This document shows, in pieces, positions 11,663 through 21,939 of a DNA stretch of 64,000 nt. The stretch lies in contig OY978530.1 in NCBI GenBank assembly GCA_963854835.1, positions 33,851,695 to 33,915,694 on the forward strand, given 5' to 3'. The notes under the pieces are model-generated. The model did not search any database, was not told the DNA's origin, and saw nothing but the letters and a program-made list of their open reading frames with translations. The DNA is from Megamerina dolium. Lineage: Eukaryota > Arthropoda > Insecta > Diptera > Megamerinidae. The position numbers were made by a program, and so were the translations under genes. The number at the start of each line of letters is the position of its first letter. The first letter of the stretch is position 1.

Positions 11663-11674
11663 TGGTCCTTCGAG
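11663..11674 (+). promoter_or_regulatory. Primer-binding site of the BEL element
   Basis: TGGTCCTTCGAG follows the LTR directly. As I recall the 3' end of insect tRNA-Tyr, this 12-mer is complementary to it, so tRNA-Tyr is the likely primer. The match stops after 12 bases. Confidence 0.65.
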
Positions 11675-12856
11675 TTAAACTTTAAACCGTATATGTGAAG
11701 TGATAAATATATAAAAACCAATATAAAGTGTAAAAATTAACATAATCAAAACATCAGTAATAAAATAAATAAAGCAAAATGCCATAATAAATAAATATGT
11801 GCAAGAGTATGTACAAAAACTAAAAAGAAATTACATTGCGTTTCATATTGGTTCGATAAGTACATTATACTAACATAAATAACAACATATAGAAAACGGC
11901 AAAGACAATAATACACAAAAAAAAAGCTACATAGTTTCAGTGAACACATAATATACATTAGACAAGTACATATTTTAAATAAGAACAAAAAAAGAAACAG
12001 TACATAAATAGGCAAATAAAAGTTACATTAGAGTGTTTCAAAAAATTCTTTAAAAATTAAAGTGAAACGAAATTATTAAAACGTGGAAATAATTAAAACT
12101 ATATATGTGCTAATACATTGGAGTGGCTCAAAAAAAAAAAAAGTTTTTTTTTGTTTTATAAAATTTTTATTTTGTAAAATATCGTTTTATAAACTTAATT
12201 TTTTTTTAGCAAAGAACGACCCATCATCGCAGCAGCACATCAGCAATGAGGTAGCAGCACATCAACACCAATCCTAGCAGCAGACTCACAACACAGATAA
12301 GGATAAAATTTCTGATTTTTTAAAACATATTATATATTCATATATTCACATATATTCATATATATTCACATATATCTCTTTATATATTATCTTTTGATAT
12401 TTTATTCTGCTTCTATATATTCTCATATATATCTTCTTCGGTATATATATTCGCTTATATATACACAAATTTCATCTCTCTATATATTCTCTTATATATA
12501 TTTCGTTTTGGTATATACATATATTCACATATATATACACATAGTTCTTTTTAATATAATCTCATATATCATATACACCGTTTTATATCTTCTCATATAT
12601 ACGTATATACACATTTCTCTTTATATATATTCCCATATATATATATATTTTTTTTTTTGGAATTCAAACTTTGAGACTGCAATTTCCTTGCAGCAGCATA
12701 TTTGAAAAAAAAGGTCTAATTTACACATTATATCGATAACATTTCTGTTATCGATCGATAAATTTCTCTATATCGATATCGTCGCATAATCGATCAGTGC
12801 ATTTTGGTGCATTTTTTGATACTCTCTTCACTCCACAAACCTTAATAGATTCGGTC
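11675..12856 (+). other. BEL leader with AT minisatellite and CGATA cluster
   Basis: This is an unusually long untranslated leader between the primer-binding site and gag. It is A/T rich. From about 12330 to 12650 it consists of irregular repeats of an ATATATTCACATATAT-like unit. At 12731-12795 it holds a cluster of CGATA motifs that includes a 10-bp hairpin. I see no gene in it. Confidence 0.7.
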
Positions 12857-14574
12857 AAATGTGCCAGTGACGAAATCACCAGAAAAGCAGGAAATAGCCT
12901 CTGAAGGTCGTAGGGCAGAGTCAGCTGGCGCTATTCCAAAAGGCGCAGTGGAAAAAATGCCAAAAGTTCCATCCGAAACAAAAAAAAACTCCTAAAAAAA
13001 GAGTTTATGACCCCTCCATGAATGAGTTCATTTTCGAGGCGGACAACCTGGTGCATTTCTGCACGAAGTTTTCAACAATTCCGATTGAAGACTTAACACC
13101 TTCTCTCCTGAAGGCTAAGCTCGAGGACTTGAGCTGCTATTATGATCAAGTCAAGTCCACGTTTAGAAGAGTAGGTTTAACGGATGAGGACGAGCTGCCC
13201 AGTAATTTCAAAATGCCAGCGAGAAATAAAATGGAACTCTGCCAAGAGCGCGTGCACACCATAAAAGCACAGATTTCGGATCTCTTAGAAGTTCAATCAG
13301 CCTCCAGATTGGCTCTTCCATCACAAGCAGAAATGACCTCTATTTCTGCAACAAAGCAGGCAAATAATTCTTGGATTTGCCTGACTGTTCCTACTTGTGA
13401 TACCGAAACATTTTCCGGCGGGTATGAAGAATGGACGTCCTTCCGCGACATGTTTACGGCGGTTTACATAAACCACCCTAAACTCTCTTCTGCCCAAAAA
13501 CTGTATCATCTCCGATACAAAACTGCAGGAAAAACTGGAGCTATTGTGAAGCAGTACGCGCTCAATAACGAAAATTTCGAATCGCTAAAGGCCCGCTTCG
13601 AAAACAAGCGAATTCTGGTCGATAAGCAGATAAAAACTCTCTTGAACCTCCCTCAAGTGAGTTACGAGAATAGCGAGGCAATTCAGAAATTGCAAACCAC
13701 GATCAATAATTCTCTGTCCGTCTTATCCTCTCAAGGCGTCTCGACAGAGAATTGGGACCCGATCCTGGTGCATATCTGCTGTTCAAAACTGCCTGAAGAT
13801 TCCTTGGCTCTCTGGGAACAATCCCTAAGTTCCCGCAAGGATCTTCCAACATGGCAGCAGATGAACGAATTCTTGACTCTCAGGTACGAAGTCGTGGAGA
13901 GGCTCAACAGCGTCAAACCAAACAAATCAGGATTTGTACAAAACAGACCCCAGAACAAAACCCAAAACTTTTTTGCAGAAAGCAATCGGACATTCTCTTG
14001 TCCAATCTGCGAAGCCGCACATCCGCTTAAATCCTGTGAGCGGTTTAAAAAGTTAGTTGTTCGTGATAGAGTGAGGCTAGTTCGAGAACACAATCTCTGT
14101 GAGAACTGCCTGGCCTTTACTCACCATAAACGGGACTGCAAGAGCAAACACTCCTGTTTGCAATGTCAGCGAAGGCATCACACGATGCTTCACATACCAG
14201 CAGACAATATTCCCAGTAGGAACACCAAGGTTTTGGCGCAAACCTCCACGCTTCAGCCGCACAATAAGAAAAAGAGCACGCAGCAGACGATAACCCCCTC
14301 AAGAAACTCGAGAAACCGGAGATCTCAGGACCGATCATCCGAAGATGAGCAACCCTGCTCATCATGCTCCAAATCTTCTTCAAAGGTGCAAGCATTGTTC
14401 ACCTCAAATGAAGAAAGAACTCTTTTGCCCACAGCTCTTGTCTCTATAGAGCATCTTGGAGAACTTCACAAGGTTCGAGCACTCATCGACCAAAGTTCTC
14501 AACGAACATTCATCTCTACCAAGGTACAAAATCTGCTGAGGCTTCCTTCGCAAGCAACTCACGTAGTGATTTGA
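12857..14574 (+). pseudogene. BEL gag and protease
   Basis: Gag forms the particle shell, and the protease matures the polyprotein. The longest frame starts at the methionine at 13018 (518 residues). The coding sequence upstream (from about 12857, encoding SPEKQEIASEGRRAESAG) is in another frame and joins it through a shift in an A-run near 12978-12986, so the true start is probably further upstream. Residues 327-392 hold the BEL-type double zinc knuckle (CPICEAAHPLKSCERFKKL, then CENCLAFTHHKRDC and CLQCQRRHHTMLH). The protease active-site region is ALIDQSSQRTFIS near residue 490, a typical BEL form. It stops at 14574, just before the rest of the protease. Confidence 0.85.
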
Positions 14575-16077
14575 TTCCTCCAATCCTCCTAATCGGAATC
14601 CGCCATAATATCTGTGGAAGCCTTCTCGCACAGAACACGATATTTGGCTGGATAATTAGTGGCCCTATCTCTCAAAAAGTGTCAACATTCTCGACACAGG
14701 TAGAGGAAGTTTCCAATGAACTTCTTAGTCCTCAACTAAGGAAGTTTTGGGAACAGGAGGAAGTGAGTCAGCCAGCTCAACTCTCGGAAGAAGATATAGC
14801 CTGTGACGACTACTATCATAGGACCACATCTCGTAGGTCAGATGGAAGATATGTGGTCAGAACTTCTCGATTCTGATTTTCTAAAATTTGAAAGTGCCCG
14901 TGCCACAAAAACCCTTAGAATACGATGGAATGCATTGACTGACACATTCTCGTACTCAGTATCGTCCATCGAAACAACATCCGCTGCTACCAAGAGTCAA
15001 ATTCTATCTGCCGTTGCGAAACTTTTTGACCCGGCAAGATGGCTCTCGCCCATCATGACTCAAGCCAAGCTGCTTCTCCAAGAGCTCTGGTTAGAAGGCA
15101 CCGACTGTGATGAATGCGTGAAACCCAGATCGCTCATCAAATGGAATGTATTTCTGGAGAATATTTCGTCCATTGGTCTCATCGAAATCCCTCGATGGGT
15201 ACAATTCTCTCCCAAGAAGCGAATCCAGCTTCATGGATTTTGTGACGCTTCAGAGAAAGCGTATTGTGCAGCCCTGTACATACGATCAATGGACATGAAT
15301 AATCAAATATCCTGTCATTTACTGGTGGCTAAAGGAAAAGTTGCACCTCTGCAGACGGTCAGCTTACCACGTTTGGAATTGTGTGGCGCCGTTTTACTTT
15401 CGCACTTAGCCAAGTCCGTTAAAGAAACTTTAGATGCCGAATTCTCAGACATATTTTTCTGGTCCGATTCTCAAATCGTTCTCGCATGGCTGGAAAAACC
15501 ACCTCACACATGGAAAACGTACGTCGCTAATCGTACAGCCCAGATACTCCAAAACCTTGGAAATGCTATCTGGCGCCATGTCATCAGCAGCGAAAATCCA
15601 GCTGATTTGGGTACACGCGGATGCAAGCCCCAAGATCTTGTGTCCAATACTCTTTGGTGGAATGGCCCTGCATGGCTTCATCACCCCGAAGAAGCCTGGC
15701 CAAAACCAACACTTTCTAGTACTTTGCCCCCCGAGCAAAGGAAAGTAACGTTAAATGACCATACCGACATTCTCGATCGGTTCTCATCATTTTCAAGGGC
15801 ACTACGTGTGATTTCTTACGTTTTCCGTTTTGTCCATAACGGACTCTCTAAATTGCGAAAATCTTCTTCAATTTCGATTTCCTCACTCTCGCAGGACGAA
15901 ATTCGTTTCGCAAAAAGCCGGCTAATCTTGTTAGCCCATTGGCAATATTTTCCAAAAGAGCTGAAGGCTCAGCTCATCAACAATCAGCAACAAAACTTCT
16001 TTGCTGACTTAAAATCCTTTTCTCGACCAGGAAAATCTCTTGAGAGTAAATGGTCGATTAGCTCATTCTGGTCTTAG
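14575..16077 (+). pseudogene. BEL pol: RT deleted, RNase H kept
   Basis: The first part encodes the end of the protease and the start of pol (SLLAQNTIFGWIISGPIS, then LRKFWEQEE). Near 14870 it jumps from SDGRYVVR directly to DSDFLKFES. The RT fingers and palm, including the YxDD catalytic motif, are absent. From 14803 an uninterrupted frame continues to 16077 with the RT connection (SAVAKLFDPARWLSPI) and a complete RNase H. The four acidic sites are visible in HGFCDASEKAY, LPRLELCGAVL, WSDSQIVLAWL and NPADLGTRG. The frame ends before the integrase zinc-binding region. The loss of the palm makes the element non-autonomous. Confidence 0.87.
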
Positions 16078-17225
16078 TGCCACCCCATAATTCTTCCTTA
16101 AAAATCCCGATTTTGCGTTCCATATCTCGAGTTTCTCCATACTCTGCTCCTACACGCAGAACAAAGGCACATGTTCCAAATTGCTCGACAAGAATTCTAT
16201 ATTCCTCGTCTTAAGCCCCACATAAGGAAATGCATATTTCTATGCAAAGTTTGTACCATCCACAAACAAAGAGTCTGATCACAGATTATGGCAGCTCTGC
16301 CGCCTGAACGGTGTACCTTGTCGGTACCTTTCGCTACAACAGGTGTTTATTTTGCAGGCCTATTCCAAATGAAAGCATCTACGCTTCTAACTGCTGCCTT
16401 TCTCAAAGGGTATGTGGCGGTATTTGTATGCTTTTCCACAAAGGCCATTCATTTGGAATTGTGCTCTGATCTCTCTACAGAGGCATTCCGCGCCGCATTC
16501 GCCAGATTCGTTGGCAGATGAGGCCTTCCCCGCAAAATCATGTAGGATAATGATACAACTTTCGTTGGAGCTCAAAGAGCCATGAGTAAAGAATTCTTTA
16601 AATTCTCTAAGGAGGTGTCCAATACTCTCCGCAAGGTATTGACTGGGTTTTTTTTCCTCACAGTGCGCCTCACATGGGCGGTCTCTGGGAGTCGGCAGTC
16701 AAAAGCTTTAAGGCTCATCTCAAAAAGACTGCCGGCAGTCACAAATTCTGCTTCGAAGAGTTCTCAACTCTGCTCTGTAGAATCGAAGCCGTGCTCAACT
16801 CTAGACCATTGTTTCCCTTCTCTCAAGATCCCAACGAACTGATAGCGCTAACTCCAGGTCACTTCCTGCGAGGTGCTCCACTAACGGCCTTGCCCGAACC
16901 CAACTCGGAAGATATATTCCTAATAAACCGATGGGAAAAACTCAAGCGGCTTCACCACCAGTTTAGCCGCAGATGGAAAACTGAGTACCTACAAGATCTG
17001 CACAAACGCTACAAATGGCAACACCCTCAAAAGGAGCTGGAATTAGGTCAACTGGTAGTCATTAAGGATGAGCTGCTGCCCCCACAACGAATGGAGTCTC
17101 GTATCGAGAAGGAGGAGAATTTGTATCGAGGATCTGACGGCCACATCCGTGTCGCAGATATTCGGACCAAATCGGCCGTTCCCAAGCGGCCCATAGTAAA
17201 ATTATGTATTTTGCCGCTCGCGTAA
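16078..17225 (+). pseudogene. BEL integrase
   Basis: Integrase inserts the cDNA into the genome. The N-terminal zinc-binding region (HIRKCIFLCKVCTIHKQR) lies in shifted frames at 16080-16285. The catalytic core starts near 16330. The position of the first catalytic Asp reads GVYFAGLF where BEL elements normally have GVDFAGPF, so Asp is replaced by Tyr. A stop near 16541 lies just before the second site, DNDTTFVGA, which keeps its Asp. After another shift the third site is intact (PHMGGLWESAVKSFK, Glu). The C-terminal part from 16674 to 17225 is open, with ALTPGHFLRGAPL and a DUF5641-like end (RWKTEYLQDLHKRYKW). The gene is inactive. Confidence 0.86.
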
Positions 17226-17269
17226 AATCGTAATATCCAAAAAAATCTCTTTTTTTTCGCTATCAGATT

Positions 17270-17852
17270 TTGGCTCAAGCCCTTAAGCTAATTTCGTTTT
17301 TTCAATTCTATCTTTCCAGTTCCGCCCATAGCGATCATCATCGGTGCCAACTTTGTCATCGGCTCCACGCTCTGCGGTATTGCCGCGGGTTTTTGGCGAT
17401 GAACACAAGCCAGAGGGAGGATGTGGTGCGCGCGCATCGATACTGCCGCAACTGCCTGGCTCGGCCGCACGGGACCGGATCGTGTGATTCACCAAACTCT
17501 TGCAAAAAATGCAGATTGGCGCATCACACGCTCCTCCATCCGGTCCAGTCCCCTACTGGGCGGTGGCCGCCGAATCGCCGCATCACCCAACAGCGTCGAC
17601 GACGTAATCGTGCGCCACGTGGACGACCTGAAGGCGGACGCACCCCGGCATCGGCGCAGATCTGAGGATCTCCGCCACGGATTGCAGCGAAGCCCTCCGC
17701 GCTCTCGTCGCGTCGAGCAACGACATGTAGATTCCACCCCGAGAAGCTCCCAGCCTAGACAACGACCGACTCCCAATGTCCGTCGAAGGACAGCTCGAGC
17801 GATCGAGGACGCGATCGGTTCACTGTCACGGCTACGAGATGCGCTCAATTAA
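17270..17852 (+). pseudogene. Extra zinc-knuckle frame downstream of BEL integrase
   Basis: A second gag-like cysteine region lies between integrase and the 3' LTR. It reads CQLCHRLHALRYCRGFLAM, then CRNCLARPHGTGSC and CKKCRLAHHTLLH, so it has the same layout of paired knuckles as BEL gag but a clearly different sequence from the element's own gag. It then becomes Arg- and Pro-rich and ends at 17665. An overlapping Arg-rich frame is open from 17421 to 17852. The segment is much richer in G and C than the rest of the element. It may be gag from another BEL lineage, or a captured host gene derived from BEL gag. I cannot decide between these. Confidence 0.6.
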
Positions 17853-17876
17853 TGCACGAGTGCATGCGGGCCGCGA

Positions 17877-18463
17877 TGTCTAAATCCCTTTAGACAAGCC
17901 ATATGGTCAGTCCCTGAAAGTGGAATTTATATAATGAATTAAGTATACTTACGTCCCCCTAAAACAAGTTATACTTACCTTACCTTTCATACTTACCATG
18001 TGGCAACCCAACTCTCCACATAAATTCACCTTTTATGTTGGGTTTTCGCGGTTCGTGTTATGATCGACCGATGTTACCATCTTCTCTACTATTCGGTCCT
18101 TGAAGATTTTCCATCGAGATCGTGCCATTCCGCGCCGTTTTCATTTTTTAATAAATATAAATCGTTCTTATATATTTCATCACGAGTCTAGATCGTGTTA
18201 ATTATAAATAGTGCGAATTATTGTGACTTTAGTGATTTATATACGTATCCATTGTGCTTATATATAAATAAAGCTACGTACATAAATGTAAATAACGATA
18301 CGTACATATATAAACGATAGCATTAACTTATTGAACTTATAATACATTAAAAGTGTAGAACTATTGTACTATTATACGAAGATTATAAACATAAAAAGTG
18401 TTGAATAAAATAAACATTGATTTGATTATTAAAAAAAATAGTGTTTAGTTATCAAATTATTCA
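17877..18463 (+). repeat. 3' LTR of the BEL element
   Basis: The 587-bp second LTR is close to the first but carries point differences and small insertions, mostly around 18245-18310. The divergence between the two LTRs is low, which points to a fairly recent insertion compared with the gag-like frame it interrupts. Confidence 0.93.
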
Positions 18464-18469
18464 CATAAC
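18464..18469 (+). repeat. Target-site duplication of the BEL element, 3' side
   Basis: CATAAC directly follows the CA end of the 3' LTR and equals the six bases before the 5' LTR. Confidence 0.85.
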
Positions 18470-18641
18470 AAACAGACAAAACAATAATTTTCAAAAAATT
18501 TGCACGTGTAACAGCGTACACGTGCTAGAAGTAAACTTCTTAAAAAACCCAAATAAGCTATTAACACCACCTTGTATGAATTCACATAGCAAATATTTCG
18601 TAAGTGGTTTAAAAATACACAAACCTGAAGAGTTTGTGTAA
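18470..18641 (+). pseudogene. Gag-like frame, third piece
   Basis: Downstream of the BEL element an open stretch encodes NNFQKICTCNSVHVLEVNFL, followed by a Pro- and Lys-rich region that ends at a TAA in 18639-18641. It lies in a shifted frame relative to the piece at 10925-11095, so a frameshift or a stop intervenes. The short ICTC-x-x-x-H pattern could be a worn zinc knuckle, but this is weak. I link it to the upstream pieces by position only. Confidence 0.35.
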
Positions 18642-19204
18642 AGTTTCAGATCACCCTCTTCATTTTATATATAATATATTGGTCCTGTTTTAGACACAAA
18701 AACATTTGCATACATTTTGTTTGTGCGGGAGGGTCACACGGGGAGGAGAGGGGTTTTTGTTTCAGGTATATTAGACACGCTTTGTCCTTATCATCAGTAA
18801 TCAGTGTTCGGGCAATATTACAATTGTGGCAAATCGACCACTTTTTCTCATTTCTTACCATATTTGATCATTTTTGGCAATTTTATATATAAATTTTTTT
18901 CTTTCTTAATTGCATGATCTATTATGAATGTGCTAATCAGATTTTAATAAAACAAATATGTGAAAGTAGTAAAATATTTGAGCCACCAAAAAAATTCTAA
19001 AATTATTGACTCGCATTTTCTTCCCATATCTTTAACTTGCAATATATACATAGAGAAGTACATATAAGTATGTGATTTATTTTTTTTATAAAATGATTGG
19101 TCTCTGTATTTTAAATGTTGTTATAAATTTATATTTTAAGTTAACTATGTAGGTACATAAATATGTTCCCACAAGTTTATCTTTTAATGTAAGCACAAAC
19201 ATTT
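18642..19204. other. No gene seen (end of the spacer)
   Basis: A/T-rich sequence between the third gag-like piece and the right arm. The only point of note is the 22-base motif near 18688 that also occurs in both arms. Confidence 0.5.
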
Positions 19205-20811
19205 ATGATTTAATTTTGATAAGAGATTTTTTAAATGTTTTAACAGGTGTAACAATGGAACGTGAAATGAATATTTTTGTTTATACATTAGCAATAAATG
19301 TGAAACATTACACTTTTTGATGAATAATAAAAAGCGAATTCATAAATATCATATCTTTTACTTCATTAAAGTCTACCACTAAATTTTAGAATTTACCACA
19401 ATTTCATCTACCTCTAAAAATTTGTTTACAGTCCAAAGACTATTCGTAATGTCAAACATACAAAGGAGTCGCCGAGAACCATTTTTGCCCGTGTAAACGC
19501 GAACGAAACATCATAAGTTAATTGAAAATGTTTTTCGTGCAAATGTTTTTGTGTCTAAATGCGCATAATCAAACAGCAACCATGTCTGCCAGCAACTGAT
19601 AATATTTTTGCATTTGTGATTATACTAATAATAATAGAAAAGAAGATTGCGAACATCAGAGAAGCTTTTTCTAGATGTGACGTCACAATACTTCAGCTGC
19701 GAGAGAAGATGGCAAAATGGCAAACAACTTGAAAAGAAAAATATATAGTATAATTAATCATGTAAGGCAATCATAAAATTTGTTCTTGTCATTTACAGTA
19801 TATGCCAAAGCATGTTTAGGTAGTGTCAAAATTACTATGTGTCAAAATATATCAAAATTAGTAACCCTCTAGTTGAGTACAAAATTATAATTTTTTTTAT
19901 TTTTTAAAAGAAAAAACAATGGGCTTTAACCAAATTCTTGATTATTTTAATTATTGTAAAATTTAAAAAAGATTTTACAAGTTGATGTAATTAAAATAAA
20001 ATTAGTAATAATGGAAAAGAAAGAATAAACAAATGCATGCGAGATGCTTGACCTTTATATACAACCAGATGGTTATTGTAACAAAATATTTTCGAATTTT
20101 TCACTTTGATAGTTTTCACAAAGCTGTCTTTTGATTTTCTTTTATGCACTTATTTTAAAATGGGAGCATCAAAATACCTCTCTCGGATTGTGTTACTTTG
20201 TTTATACTATAATATATAATATAATTATTAGATATATAAACAATGCGGAATAATGAATGAATAATTCAACTCTTGGAAATACTGTGACGTCACATACTGT
20301 CAAATTCACAGAACCGATTAGAGGTAAAATATGATCGCTACCTTAATATTCTGTCGTCCGTGTGCTTTCGTATAATATGCGCATTAATCGTTATTATCAG
20401 TGATGCCAGTTTCGCATTTTTGTTTATTTTCGTGGCTTTTTTCTAGCCCTGTCTTATTTTCAAACTAGCATTCTTTAAGGATAATCCTCCACACATACAA
20501 TACAAGATATTGTATAAATTCAGTTCACCGCTATGTTACAAAGCGAAGAGACTTTTTTTATGAGAATTATCATCTAGCAGCATCACATTGGGTCCAACAT
20601 AATTGCCGCCATTATCATTCTCTATATTGAAATAGTCAGCTGTGTTGCGTGGAATTTGTTTCTATTACAGGATATACAAGTAAAAAGTTCGAGTATATTG
20701 GCTTACTGACAAAAGATTCGGGATTGCAAATCGCAAGCAAAACCTTGATCTTATTGCGCATTCGACACGGCTACAGTACCTTCTCATGCATCCCAGCTTA
20801 TAAGGATGTTA
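19205..20811. other. Unidentified segment of the right arm
   Basis: Mirror image of 3274-4879 with the same TGACGTCA palindromes (19678-19685 and 20285-20292) and no recognisable gene. A 68-residue open frame is shared by both arms (20649-20855 here) but resembles nothing I know. Confidence 0.5.
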
Positions 20812-21302
20812 GGTGTACAAGCTTAAATCCGCTGTTTGCTCGTAGATGGCGTTAGTGAGCATATTGAGCTATTATCGACTGTGCACCCTTTTTTTTATGA
20901 GTTCGACACCTGTTTACATCAATTAGTAAACATCATCAGTGATTTCAAACAACATACATTTTTCCTCGTATAATCATGTCTAGAGCAGGAAGAGCGGGAA
21001 GCTCTACTTTTTTGCTTCAATTTGAAGAAATCTCTTTGGAAACCGCTTGCAGAGACTGGTTTCGTCGGTTCAAAGAAGGCCATTTTGACTTGAGTGACAA
21101 GAAGCGTGAAAATAGACCCAGAAAAGTTGAGGACCATGATTTACAGGCTCTTTCGATGAGGACGACACCCAATCGCAAGAAATGCTTACCGAACAGTTAG
21201 GTGTTACTCAACAAGCCATTACCATTATTTTTGGCGTTCTATGAAAAAAAAAATTTGTTTTTTTTTTAACGAAAAACTGCGGATGTAAGCTTGTACACAT
21301 GG
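20812..21302 (+). mobile_element. Internally deleted mariner, right-arm copy
   Basis: Second copy of the deleted mariner, now with its transposase fragment on the plus strand (20976-21200). TA dinucleotides flank it at 20810-20811 and 21303-21304. It is one base longer than the left copy. Confidence 0.8.
20976..21200 (+). pseudogene. Mariner transposase, N-terminal fragment
   Basis: The translation is identical to the fragment in the left arm: a start methionine, the CRDWFRRFKEGHFDLSDKKR helix-turn-helix region and a RPRKVEDHD linker. The catalytic domain is absent. Confidence 0.75.
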
Positions 21303-21939
21303 TATATATAAACAGTAGTTCATCTAATTCATCTGATGAAAAGGAAATAGTTACATGTTAGATATAGTCCGCTATGGAATAATATAATTTTGAATTTTTC
21401 GGCAATAAGCTGTTTTTGTAGAGTGTTGAAAGAGTTTGCTGCTGTCCTCTTCTAAATTCACATGTTATTTAGTTGTTAAAACGAAAGCGCTTGATTTAAT
21501 GTTTGTAATAATATATATTAATTAATAGTTTTATGAAAGTATTTTCTCATATATTTGTACCTAATGTATGCTTCAATTGTTCAAATAAAATGCATACATG
21601 TTAAAAATAAAGTATAAACTGTTTATGAAATGTGGGAAAGGCTGTACTTTCCTTCTTTTTTTTACCATATAGCTTATTTAGCGTTTTTATTTGGCCGATC
21701 TCGTTTTGTTATTTTTGAAGTCCTGGCAACACTGTATTGAATGTGTCTCCTATGCAGATGAGAGCACATAATAACACGAAAACAATAACATTTTCAGTAT
21801 ATGTCTGACTGTGAGGCATGTGTGACTGCTGTGTTCGCATGTACACTTTATCGCTTTTATATCGTTCTGCATACGTATTGTATTGTATTTGCATAACATA
21901 CTCTCGAATTAAACGTCATCAGTCGTATATTATTCGCTG
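21303..21939. other. No gene seen (right arm)
   Basis: Mirror image of the A/T-rich stretch 2145-2781. Nothing recognisable. Confidence 0.4.

Larger units (their letters stand above)
11096..18463 (+). mobile_element. BEL/Pao LTR retrotransposon
   Basis: The element is complete at both ends: two LTRs beginning TG and ending CA, a 6-bp target duplication, a primer-binding site after the 5' LTR, and gag, protease, RNase H and integrase coding remains in BEL/Pao order. The RT core is deleted near 14870. A second zinc-knuckle frame of different base composition sits between integrase and the 3' LTR (17270-17852). I see no polypurine tract directly before the 3' LTR, which is odd for a functional element. 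It is inserted in the gag-like frame of the spacer. Confidence 0.92.

Noticed and set aside
12394..12705. A 103-codon frame rich in Tyr, Ile and His
   Set aside because: It is the translation of the A/T minisatellite in the BEL leader.
17489..17848. Minus-strand Arg/Ser-rich frames
   Set aside because: They mirror the Arg-rich tail of the zinc-knuckle frame on the plus strand and are a composition effect.
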